59,664 nucleotides of DNA from SIG603 sp964370775 (lineage in GTDB: Bacteria > Bacillota > Clostridia > Oscillospirales > Acutalibacteraceae). Made by a program: the position numbers and the translations under genes. The DNA lies in contig CAYJKT010000019.1 in NCBI GenBank assembly GCA_964370775.1, positions 1-59,664 of the forward strand, given 5' to 3'. The notes beneath the pieces were generated by a model. It saw only the letters and a program-made list of their open reading frames with translations. It had not been told where the DNA came from and did not search any database. Of this stretch, positions 1 to 7,031 are shown piece by piece (the stretch's first letter is position 1; the number at the start of each line of letters is the position of its first letter).

Positions 1-146
1 GTTGCGGAGCTCAGGGATGTTCATACGAATTCGCATAAAAATAAGACTAACATTAACTGTTAGTCTTTTCTTTGGTTGCGGAGCTCAGGGATGTTCATAC
101 GAATTCGCATAAAAATAAGACTAACATTATCTGTTAGTCTTTTCTT

Positions 147-148
<2 letters not shown>
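1..148. repeat. Two tandem 74-bp repeats of tRNA tail plus terminator
   Basis: Positions 1-74 and 75-148 are the same 74-bp unit and differ at one base in a hairpin loop. Read on the minus strand, each unit holds a short palindrome (CGAATTCG), a segment ending in CTCCGCAACCA that matches the 3' end of the adjacent initiator tRNA, and a 10-bp stem-loop followed by T-rich sequence. The third occurrence of the unit's edge is the 3' end of the real tRNA at 147-157. The first unit starts at the window edge, so the array may continue outside. Confidence 0.9.
117..141 (-). terminator. Hairpin downstream of initiator tRNA
   Basis: Inverted arms AAGACTAACA and TGTTAGTCTT enclose a 5-nt loop. On the minus strand the hairpin begins a few bases after the tRNA CCA and is followed by TATTTTTAT. 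The same hairpin recurs at 43-67 in the first tandem repeat. It is flanked by A/T runs on both sides and could work in both directions. Confidence 0.7.
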
Positions 149-221
<73 letters not shown>

Positions 222-251
222 ATATTTAATTTGTCTCTCGACTGTTTTATT

Positions 252-280
252 ATAATAACACAAAATAGTAAAATAGTCAA
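252..280 (-). promoter_or_regulatory. Promoter for initiator tRNA
   Basis: On the minus strand TTGACT and TATTAT are separated by 17 bp. Transcription would start about 20-25 nt before the mature tRNA 5' end. Confidence 0.65.
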
Positions 281-385
281 GCCTTTTTTTCAAAAAAAAT
301 AAAATTAAATTGAAAATTCAATTAATATACGAAAAATATCACATACACAAAATAAATCATGCATGTGATATTAAATTAATAGGTT

Positions 386-1681
386 TTAGTTTTGAAGCAT
401 TATGTTAACTTTCAATTTATCGCCTACTCTTGAGTGTGTAAGCTCTCCTTGAAGTCTTCTTGTTAGCTCTACCAAGCTATCAAATTTAGATTGTTTAGCT
501 CTACGCTCTCCAAACAAGAAGTATATTACGTCTTGCAAGCTTGTGAACTTAAATACATCAAAGCCTTTTTTCTCTAGTTTAGAGTCAAACACTGCTGTAA
601 TTTTAACTTGTTTACTGTCGTTTTTAAGGCTAACAGATACAATTTTGTCGTCAGATTTAATCTTAGAGCTTTCATCAATCGCTAGAGAATAAACTCCGTC
701 TAACACAGCACATAGAGATAATAAATCGACTGATGTACGTCTATATTCTACTTCGCTATTAACATTAATGTCTATGTTAGCCGCTTGATATGTTCTTGTA
801 GCTATCAGAGCATTGATATGTTGATTATCTGAATAATCGTTAAATAACAAACCTTTTGCTTGTCTATGTTTGAAGTCATAGATAACATCAAGAATTTGGT
901 TAGTTTTACCATTTTCAGCTAGTTTGTAAATCTTATCTAAGTTGTATTCCAAGTTTTTAAGCATAGCTTTGCTAGAATTCACATTGACAAGCATTGCATT
1001 AAAGTTATCTGCACGCATGTCCATAATTTGGTCATCTGTCGCAAACTCTAAATCTTGCATTTTTCTTTTTGAAGCGCCATATATTGAACGATAGCAGAAG
1101 ATAACTACTATATAAAGTATAAGTGATGTAAAGAAAGTTAATGGATAAGACTCTACGTTTAAGAATTCTTCTAGTGTTCCCTCACTTGCAATTAATGCAA
1201 ATGTTTGGAATATGCATAGCCCAATTGTTGCAAAGAACGATGAATTTCTGTAAAAATAATGCAGTGGTCCCCAGAAAATCGCAGCTGTTATTATAGTTGT
1301 TAGCAAGTATAATAAGTTTACAATCAGTAGAGGTCCGAAACCTGAAACTGCAAATGGCACTTCTCCTAAAATTGCAGGAACAAACAGTGCAACAAAGTTG
1401 AAGTTAAACTGCATTATTAATGCTAATAATATTTTTTGAAGAATGTTATTTGATGCAAAGAATATTGAACCAAAGAACAATAGCCAAACGTTCATAGAAT
1501 TTGAAAATGTCTCTGTACTTGCAGGGTCAGGAGCAAAGTTATCCACAGACATATTTAACAGTAATGACACGCCATAAATAACAGCGCCAATACCTAATGT
1601 AACAATAGGTTTAAATCGTTCCTCAAGCAAAACAATAAACACAATTGTATTAATTAAGAAAATAAAAGGTAATAAAAACAT
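386..1681 (-). CDS. Polytopic AgrC/GHKL-like sensor protein, probably non-catalytic
   Basis: A 431-residue protein with six or seven predicted membrane segments in the first 210 residues and a soluble C-terminal half. The C-terminal part resembles AgrC-type GHKL sensor kinases: residues 289-292 (INAL) match the stretch that begins the ATPase-like region, and 317-332 match the region that normally carries the NAxEN/LDNA box. Here that box reads LDGVYS, so the nucleotide-binding Asn is missing, and I see no convincing HDxxNH phospho-acceptor motif upstream. It is preceded by GGAGG, has its own promoter, and no response regulator is adjacent. Function unknown. The family assignment is moderate, and loss of catalysis is inferred from the motifs. 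Confidence 0.6.
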   Translation of the reverse strand: MFLLPFIFLINTIVFIVLLEERFKPIVTLGIGAVIYGVSLLLNMSVDNFAPDPASTETFSNSMNVWLLFFGSIFFASNNILQKILLALIMQFNFNFVALFVPAILGEVPFAVSGFGPLLIVNLLYLLTTIITAAIFWGPLHYFYRNSSFFATIGLCIFQTFALIASEGTLEEFLNVESYPLTFFTSLILYIVVIFCYRSIYGASKRKMQDLEFATDDQIMDMRADNFNAMLVNVNSSKAMLKNLEYNLDKIYKLAENGKTNQILDVIYDFKHRQAKGLLFNDYSDNQHINALIATRTYQAANIDINVNSEVEYRRTSVDLLSLCAVLDGVYSLAIDESSKIKSDDKIVSVSLKNDSKQVKITAVFDSKLEKKGFDVFKFTSLQDVIYFLFGERRAKQSKFDSLVELTRRLQGELTHSRVGDKLKVNIMLQN

Positions 1682-1715
1682 GTAGCCTCCTAATATATTG
1701 AAATATTCGCTTTTT

Positions 1716-1744
1716 ATTATAACAAAAAATCACATAAAACACAA
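1716..1744 (-). promoter_or_regulatory. Promoter for the sensor-like gene
   Basis: Minus-strand TTGTGT, 17-bp spacer, TATAAT, about 35 bp upstream of the start codon at 1681. Confidence 0.6.
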
Positions 1745-1784
1745 ACTTTTTTAAATATTTGTGCGTATTCTATATTCTTTCTTG

Positions 1785-1964
1785 TTAATCCGCAGGTATA
1801 ATAGAGCCTTTTCCTAAAATTTCAAGCTTTTTAGCCTGTTCTTCTGTTAAAGTGCTTTTAAACTTCTGTCTGTCTAATATTTTTATAACAAGATTAATAA
1901 CAGAAGTCACAAGAATTAATGTATATACAACCATGTCAATTTTAGAGTGTTTCCCTTTTTTCAT
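1785..1964 (-). CDS. Small single-pass membrane protein (59 aa), end of pyr operon
   Basis: Reads MKKGKHSKIDMVVYTLILV... and ends ...SIIPAD before TAA. Residues about 10-30 form one hydrophobic segment; the rest is charged, with a LTEEQAKKLE-type helix. A GAGG ribosome site lies 7 nt before the ATG, and the start is only 16 nt after the pyrI stop, so it is probably the last gene of the yebC-pyrB-pyrI operon. I do not recognise the family. The good ribosome site, spacing and amphipathic composition support a real gene. Confidence 0.6.
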   Translation of the reverse strand: MKKGKHSKIDMVVYTLILVTSVINLVIKILDRQKFKSTLTEEQAKKLEILGKGSIIPAD

Positions 1965-1980
1965 GTCAATACCTCAGTTC

Positions 1981-2403
1981 TCACTTTCCGTATTCTTGTT
2001 CGCAATAAATACAGCGATATTTTTTGTCTCTCTCGTCACAAAGTTTAAATATGTGGTCAATACCTTCCTCTGTGCTTGTAATACATCTTGGATTTTTGCA
2101 TGCTACAACATTTTTCAAAGTCTCAGGCAAAACAATACTCTCTTTTTTTGTAAGAGAACCGTTAACTATTTTGCAAACAGTGATATTATCATCAACAAAT
2201 CCCAAAACATCAAGATTTATGTTAATGTCACCGTCTATTTTGATTATATCTTTTTTTCCAAACTTTGCACTTTTAGCATTTTTTATAATAGCAACTGGGC
2301 TATCAATTTTACCAAGCTCTAGCAAATCATAAATTTTCATAGCTCTACCAGCTGTGATGTGGTCTATAACTATTCCGTTTTGCAAACTATCTATATTAAG
2401 CAT
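1981..2403 (-). CDS. pyrI: Aspartate carbamoyltransferase regulatory subunit
   Basis: The 140-residue regulatory chain of ATCase, which binds nucleotide effectors and holds the catalytic trimers together in the cytoplasm. The N-terminal allosteric domain has the typical GxVIDHI...GxAxKI start. The C-terminal zinc domain shows two CxxxxC/CxxC pairs (CKNPRC about residue 102 and CIYC near 132) that would bind one Zn. Length fits bacterial PyrI (about 140-155). It starts one base after the pyrB stop, as expected for equimolar subunits. No pyrimidine attenuator is visible in front of the operon. Confidence 0.95.
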   Translation of the reverse strand: MLNIDSLQNGIVIDHITAGRAMKIYDLLELGKIDSPVAIIKNAKSAKFGKKDIIKIDGDININLDVLGFVDDNITVCKIVNGSLTKKESIVLPETLKNVVACKNPRCITSTEEGIDHIFKLCDERDKKYRCIYCEQEYGK

Positions 2404-2404
2404 A

Positions 2405-3322
2405 TTATACCTCCAACCCTAAAAGTGTTATAATTAGCGCCATTCTCACAAAAACTCCGTTATGAGCTTGGGTGAAGTACACTGCTCTCTTGTCGTCGTC
2501 TATTTCTGTAGAAATCTCATTAACTCTCGGCAATGGGTGAAGCACAGATAGAGTAGGGGACGCCATATCCATTTTTTGTTTATCTAAAATATAAGAGTCT
2601 TTAAGTCTGATATAATCTTCTTCGTTGAAAAATCTCTCTTTTTGCACTCTAGTCATATATAAAACGTCTAAATCTGCAATTACTTCTTCCATGTTATTGG
2701 TCTCTGTGTATTGCTGATTACCGTTTTTAAGAATTTCTTCTATAATGTAATCAGGCACTTTAAGTTCATCAGGAGAAATAAAAACAAATTTTATATTGGT
2801 ATATCTTTTTAATGATTTAATTAAAGAGTGAACAGTTCTTCCGAATTTTAAGTCTCCACACAAACCTATTGTTAGGTTATCTAAAGTACCTTTTTCTCTT
2901 CTAATTGTCATCAAGTCGGTTAGCGTTTGTGTTGGGTGTTGATGCCCACCGTCTCCAGCGTTAACAACTGGGATAGTCGAGTATCTTGAAGCCACAAGAG
3001 GTGCGCCCTCTTTGTTGTGCCGCATAGCAACTATATCAGCATAGCAAGAAATCATTCTTGCTGTATCAGCAACGCTCTCGCCTTTTGCAGCAGAGCTTGA
3101 AGAAGCGCCTGCAAAACCTAAGCAGTTACCTCCAAGACGCATCATTGCCGACTCAAAGCTAAGCCTAGTTCTTGTGCTTGGCTCATAAAAAAGAGTTGCA
3201 AGAATTTTGCCGTCGCAAACGTGAGCATACTTCTGTGGGTTCTCTACAATTTTGTCTGCAAGGTCAAGAAGCTTGTTTGTTTCGTCCACTGTAAAATCTA
3301 ATGGGTCAATTAAATGTCTCAT
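2405..3322 (-). CDS. pyrB: Aspartate carbamoyltransferase catalytic subunit
   Basis: A 305-residue catalytic chain for carbamoyl phosphate + L-aspartate to N-carbamoyl-aspartate, the committed step of pyrimidine synthesis. Family motifs are intact: PSTRTRLSFE (carbamoyl phosphate binding, about residues 49-58), HQHPTQTLTD (about 126-135), TRVQKERF and HPLPRVNEI near the C-terminus (about 262-270). An adjacent pyrI places it in the class with a separate regulatory subunit. It begins 21 nt after the yebC stop, with a ribosome site AAGGAG, so it is probably cotranscribed from the yebC promoter. No other pyr genes are in the window. Confidence 0.97.
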   Translation of the reverse strand: MRHLIDPLDFTVDETNKLLDLADKIVENPQKYAHVCDGKILATLFYEPSTRTRLSFESAMMRLGGNCLGFAGASSSSAAKGESVADTARMISCYADIVAMRHNKEGAPLVASRYSTIPVVNAGDGGHQHPTQTLTDLMTIRREKGTLDNLTIGLCGDLKFGRTVHSLIKSLKRYTNIKFVFISPDELKVPDYIIEEILKNGNQQYTETNNMEEVIADLDVLYMTRVQKERFFNEEDYIRLKDSYILDKQKMDMASPTLSVLHPLPRVNEISTEIDDDKRAVYFTQAHNGVFVRMALIITLLGLEV

Positions 3323-3343
3323 ATTATCTCCTTGTAAAGAATG

Positions 3344-4081
3344 TTAGTTGTCTTGTGGTGCTTCCCAGTTGTGCCAAACATTTTGAACATCATCGTTATC
3401 GTCAAGCATATCAAGAAGTCTGTTCATTTTAACAACCATGTCGCTGTCGTCTATTTTTGTGTATGTGTCAGGCACCATTTCTACCTCAGCAGAGATAAAC
3501 TCATAGCTTTTTTTCTCAAGAGCAGTTCTAACCTCTGAAAAATCATCAGGTTCTGTATATACCTCAAAGATATTATCCTCTGCAACAAAGTCAGACGCTC
3601 CACATTCAAGTGCATCTGACATAACTTCGTCTTCATCTTTACCGTTTCCGTCAATCAAAATAACACCTTTTTTATTAAACATAAAGGAAACACAACCAGT
3701 TGAACCTAAGTTACCACCAAATTTATCGAAATAGTGACGCATTTCACCAGCAGTTCTATTTCTGTTATCTGTTAAAGTGTCTACAATAACAGCCACGCCA
3801 CATGGACCGTAACCCTCGTAAACACAGTTCTCAAAGTTATCAGAGTTTGCGTCTCCAGCAGCTTTTTTTATAATTCTATCTATGTTATCGTTAGGAACGT
3901 TGTTAGCTTTAGCTTTTGCGATAGTGTCTCTAAGTTTGTTGTTAACGCTAGGGTCAGCACTTCCGCCCTCTTTAACAGCAACAATAAGCTCTCTACCGAT
4001 TTTTGTAAAAATCTTAGCACGTGCTCCATCAGTTTTTTCTTTTTTTCTTTTAATAGTACTCCATTTTGAGTGTCCAGACAT
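3344..4081 (-). CDS. yebC: YebC/PmpR family protein
   Basis: A 245-residue member of the YebC/TACO1 family, ubiquitous small cytoplasmic proteins described as transcriptional regulators or as helpers of translation through proline stretches. The N-terminal signature MSGHSKWSTIKRKK is intact, followed by the conserved GYGPGG-like segment (GYGPCGVAVIVD) and a RHYFDKFGGNLGSTG stretch. It is the first gene of an operon running into pyrBI and has a clear promoter at 4123-4151. The link to pyrBI looks positional; a functional tie is not evident from the sequence. Confidence 0.93.
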   Translation of the reverse strand: MSGHSKWSTIKRKKEKTDGARAKIFTKIGRELIVAVKEGGSADPSVNNKLRDTIAKAKANNVPNDNIDRIIKKAAGDANSDNFENCVYEGYGPCGVAVIVDTLTDNRNRTAGEMRHYFDKFGGNLGSTGCVSFMFNKKGVILIDGNGKDEDEVMSDALECGASDFVAEDNIFEVYTEPDDFSEVRTALEKKSYEFISAEVEMVPDTYTKIDDSDMVVKMNRLLDMLDDNDDVQNVWHNWEAPQDN

Positions 4082-4122
4082 ATATTTTAACCCCTTTTTT
4101 ATTAGTAAATCTCTTAAATTTT

Positions 4123-4151
4123 ATTTTAACATAAGTTTTTTTAAATTTCAA
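4123..4151 (-). promoter_or_regulatory. Promoter for yebC-pyrBI
   Basis: Minus-strand TTGAAA, 17-bp spacer, TAAAAT. Transcription would begin about 35 nt before the yebC ATG. It lies next to the oppositely directed tRNA-Leu promoter. Confidence 0.65.
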
Positions 4152-4152
4152 C

Positions 4153-4181
4153 TTGATTTTTGAAAAAACTTGTAGTATAAT
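4153..4181 (+). promoter_or_regulatory. Promoter for tRNA-Leu
   Basis: TTGATT, 17-bp spacer, TATAAT, with the predicted start about 28 nt before the tRNA. Confidence 0.65.
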
Positions 4182-4215
4182 AATGAAGTTGCAAGAGACA
4201 TTTTGCAATTTATAC

Positions 4216-4302
4216 GCCGGTGTGATGGAATTGGCAGACGTGCGGGACTCAAAATCCCGTGGTAGCGATACCGTGTCGGTTCGACCCCGACCACCGGCAC
4301 CA
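4216..4302 (+). tRNA. tRNA-Leu (CAA anticodon)
   Basis: An 87-nt class II tRNA with an encoded CCA. The acceptor stem GCCGGTG pairs with CACCGGC, discriminator A. The anticodon loop CTCAAAA gives anticodon CAA (reads UUG). The long variable arm TGGTAGCGATACCGT is typical of tRNA-Leu. Confidence 0.95.
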
Positions 4303-4324
4303 GTCGAGAACTTCGACACGCATT

Positions 4325-4356
4325 TACCGACTTAGTTTTACTAGGTCGGTATTTTC
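4325..4356 (+). terminator. Terminator after tRNA-Leu
   Basis: Stem ACCGACTTAG/CTAGGTCGGT (10 bp with one G-T pair) followed by ATTTT, 23 nt after the tRNA CCA. Confidence 0.7.
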
Positions 4357-4402
4357 ATACTGTTTTATGATATAGTTATTTGGGACAAGATAGGCGAACG
4401 CA

Positions 4403-4447
4403 AATAATCCGAACCATATTTCCAAGTTGGAGATAGTTCGGATTATT
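4403..4447. terminator. Hairpin at the end of the UroD-like gene, shared-arm type
   Basis: A perfect 12-bp stem, arms AATAATCCGAAC and GTTCGGATTATT, around a 21-nt loop that has its own small TCCAA/TTGGA stem. It lies about 45 nt beyond the stop of the minus-strand gene at 4491. The same 12-nt arms recur at 13160-13215. The T-run is better on the plus strand, so its termination direction is uncertain. Confidence 0.65.
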
Positions 4448-4490
4448 TTACTTTGTTAAATGGAAATAAAATAATTATGTTACGCCTATT

Positions 4491-5720
4491 CTACTTTATC
4501 ATGCTGGTAACAAGCTTGTGCCACTCGATTAAATTATTAGCATTATAGCCTACTGTGCTAATGTCTTTTAATACAATCTCTAGCGAGCAACCGTGTTTTA
4601 CCGATGCATTTAACATGCCTTGTATCTCAGCAGTTGCTTGTGCTATGTCTAAAGACGCTCCACCGACGATTGCTGGGTTTGGTTTTGCAGATATTACATA
4701 GTCTTTGCCAATTTGCTCTGCACTGCTTTCAAATTTCGCCCAAGGTGATATGCTTATTTTACGCAAGTTTTTTATCTTTTTTACTATATCTATTTTGTTG
4801 TCGAGAGCTTCGCAACAACCATAGTACACAAGCCCAAATGGTTCTAATGCTTCTACTGCATAATCAATCTCAAATTCATCTACCATTTCAGGTGAAACAG
4901 ATGTAAGAATTTGTGCAAGGCCTCTGCCCCAAACATTTTTGCGTGTAACCTTGCCGTCTATCACCTTTGGTAAATCTTCGGATAGGGTAGAGGCTCCTTG
5001 GCATATCAAGCTCATATCATCAAACAATCCTAATTCTTCGTATTGCTTCATTCTGTCTATGCAAATGTCGGTTAGTTTTCGCACGAGTTTGTGCATGAAC
5101 TCTGGTTCGTCAATCAAATTATACAGTAAGTCGTTAACGCCCATATAGTTAGAAATTACGTCCCACGTTTTGTCCGACAACTGATAACCCGTTGGTATAC
5201 CTGTTATTTTAACAGGTACTACATCTTTAAATATATCAGAGAAATACTCAAAATTTTTTTCGGTTTCTTCTTTTAAGTATTTCAAGTCTACATTATGAAG
5301 CTTTTCAATATCTTTTTCGCTCTCGAATTGATTTTCGTAGTGCTGACCTGTTATATTGCTGTTTTCATCGCTTGACCTACGCTCTACAACTGTGTCTACT
5401 CCGATATGATCGCCTGTAATCATCTTCTGAATTCCAATATACGGCTCCATTATCATGTCTCCACCAAAATGTCTCCATTTTTGAATTTTGGTACGCAAGG
5501 TTCTCTCCATTTTGCGATTAACTTCATCTTGACACTCTAGCGTTAAAAAGCCATTAAAGTTTAGCTCGTGCCAAGGGAACTCGTCCAAAAGTAAGATAGG
5601 TCTTATAGGGTGCAAATCGTTAACTGCTATGTGAAGTTTTCTCCTGTCTTCGTTTACTTTATCCATAGCATATTCGTTATAAATTGAACCAAGGTTCCGT
5701 AATATTTCTCTATCTGTCAC
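4491..5720 (-). CDS. Uroporphyrinogen decarboxylase (URO-D)-like protein
   Basis: A 409-residue cytoplasmic protein of the URO-D/MtaA superfamily, a TIM-barrel group that includes heme-pathway decarboxylases and corrinoid methyltransferases. It is longer than HemE (about 340-350), and the surroundings contain no heme genes, so HemE activity is unlikely. Visible marks include GLARILTS-like and ISISPWAKFE stretches, a Cys-Cys-Glu at 302-304 (YYGCCEAL) and HGC at 376-378, possible metal ligands by analogy with MtaA-type members. It follows a GH43 gene by 2 nt in the same operon as glycan uptake genes. Substrate unknown; it may act on a modified sugar or a methylated compound. Confidence 0.75.
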   Translation of the reverse strand: MTDREILRNLGSIYNEYAMDKVNEDRRKLHIAVNDLHPIRPILLLDEFPWHELNFNGFLTLECQDEVNRKMERTLRTKIQKWRHFGGDMIMEPYIGIQKMITGDHIGVDTVVERRSSDENSNITGQHYENQFESEKDIEKLHNVDLKYLKEETEKNFEYFSDIFKDVVPVKITGIPTGYQLSDKTWDVISNYMGVNDLLYNLIDEPEFMHKLVRKLTDICIDRMKQYEELGLFDDMSLICQGASTLSEDLPKVIDGKVTRKNVWGRGLAQILTSVSPEMVDEFEIDYAVEALEPFGLVYYGCCEALDNKIDIVKKIKNLRKISISPWAKFESSAEQIGKDYVISAKPNPAIVGGASLDIAQATAEIQGMLNASVKHGCSLEIVLKDISTVGYNANNLIEWHKLVTSMIK

Positions 5721-5722
5721 TG

Positions 5723-6997
5723 TTATTTCTCCTCAAAACCAAAGCTTTTAACACTTGCGATAGTACCTTGGAAATCACTGTTAAATTTAAGGTAAACTGC
5801 ATGTGTTCCGTCAATTATACAATTCAACTTAGCAGAAAATTTCGCAAAATCGAACTCACCGAGTGTAGTTTTAAAACTTATATTAGCTACAGGTTTGCTG
5901 TCTAATGTATCTAAATGCACGGAAACTTCACCACTGTATGTATTGCAAGCAAGCTTTACACTTACTTTATTCACGTTTGATTTAGAGAAATCTATATATT
6001 TTAACACTGCAAAATCACCACTGTGAATTTCGCTTAAATAGTTATAACAAACATTGCTATCTATATAGCTCTTAACTCTTGCGTTACCACCTAGCAAGCA
6101 AAAATGTTCTGCACCAAAACAGAATTTAGCATCTATAGGTTTTTCTGCTCCTTGTGTTGTCATTTCTACTTCATCAATTGTACCATCAGGATTAATTGTG
6201 ATAGGCTCTACACAAACACGCCTGCTAAAATAACTGTTGTTAGAAGAACGATGATAAAATATGTACCATTGTCCATTAAATTGCTGTATGGAACCATGAT
6301 TGTTCCATGAATTTGGGTCACAGCCTACATTATCTATGATAATTCCTTTTTTCTCATAAGGTCCTAGAGGATTTTTGCTTAATGCATAGCCTAAACAAGT
6401 TGGTTTGTTATCTCTTGCATGGCAAGCATATACCATATAATATAGCTCACCTATTTTTCTGATAGAAGAACCCTCGTGAAAAGCGTCGTCCTTGTTTGTA
6501 AGCAAAGGTACTGTTAAACTATCTTTTACTATGTCATCTAAGTTGTCGTTAAGCATGGCACCTCTTAACTGACCTTGTCCCCAAAAGTAATATACTTTGT
6601 CGCCCTCTACCAAAACTGATGGATCAATTCCATCTCCGTCTGCTGTTTTAATCACTTGTTCATCAGTGAATTTTCCGTAAGGTGTGTCAGAGAACGCCAC
6701 GCCCTCTCCTTTGCCTTTTGTGCAATAAAACAAGCAGTATTTTCCGTTGATATACTCGCAATCTGGTGCAAACAAAGGTTTCTTTAGACCGTTATCGTCC
6801 ACTAAATCGTCTTTGTAAAAAACATTCTCATACGCTTCCCAGTTAACCATATCTTCACTGGAGAACACATTGTAATGGTAGCTACAATATGCATCGTGAT
6901 TAGGTATGTCATTTGAGCCATACAAATAGATTTTGTTATCGAAAACTCTTGCTTCTACATCTGGTGTGTAGTACTTAATTGGTAGTATAGGGTTCAT
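5723..6997 (-). CDS. GH43 family glycoside hydrolase with C-terminal CBM6-like domain
   Basis: A 424-residue five-bladed beta-propeller hydrolase of the GH43 type, usually active on arabinose- or xylose-containing glycans. The probable catalytic base is Asp13 in the TPDVEAR motif near the N-terminus; GDGIDPSVLVEG (about residues 120-131) holds the pKa-modulating Asp, and the FHEGSS motif (about 172) the acid Glu. Roughly the last 110 residues have the beta-sandwich pattern of CBM6-like domains (HAVYLKFNSDFQG...SFGFEE). No signal peptide is seen, so it should act in the cytoplasm on imported oligosaccharides. It follows an AraC-type regulator and precedes a URO-D-like gene. Substrate cannot be fixed from sequence. 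Confidence 0.88.
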   Translation of the reverse strand: MNPILPIKYYTPDVEARVFDNKIYLYGSNDIPNHDAYCSYHYNVFSSEDMVNWEAYENVFYKDDLVDDNGLKKPLFAPDCEYINGKYCLFYCTKGKGEGVAFSDTPYGKFTDEQVIKTADGDGIDPSVLVEGDKVYYFWGQGQLRGAMLNDNLDDIVKDSLTVPLLTNKDDAFHEGSSIRKIGELYYMVYACHARDNKPTCLGYALSKNPLGPYEKKGIIIDNVGCDPNSWNNHGSIQQFNGQWYIFYHRSSNNSYFSRRVCVEPITINPDGTIDEVEMTTQGAEKPIDAKFCFGAEHFCLLGGNARVKSYIDSNVCYNYLSEIHSGDFAVLKYIDFSKSNVNKVSVKLACNTYSGEVSVHLDTLDSKPVANISFKTTLGEFDFAKFSAKLNCIIDGTHAVYLKFNSDFQGTIASVKSFGFEEK

Positions 6998-7031
6998 ATA
7001 TATTCACTCCTTAAATAATATCACATAATAG

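Noticed and set aside
1852..2332. Plus-strand open frames across pyrI
   Set aside because: They mirror the pyrI gene, whose zinc motifs and operon context are clear.
3322..3343. Pyrimidine attenuator between yebC and pyrB
   Set aside because: The gap is only 21 nt with a ribosome site; no hairpin or PyrR-type sequence fits.
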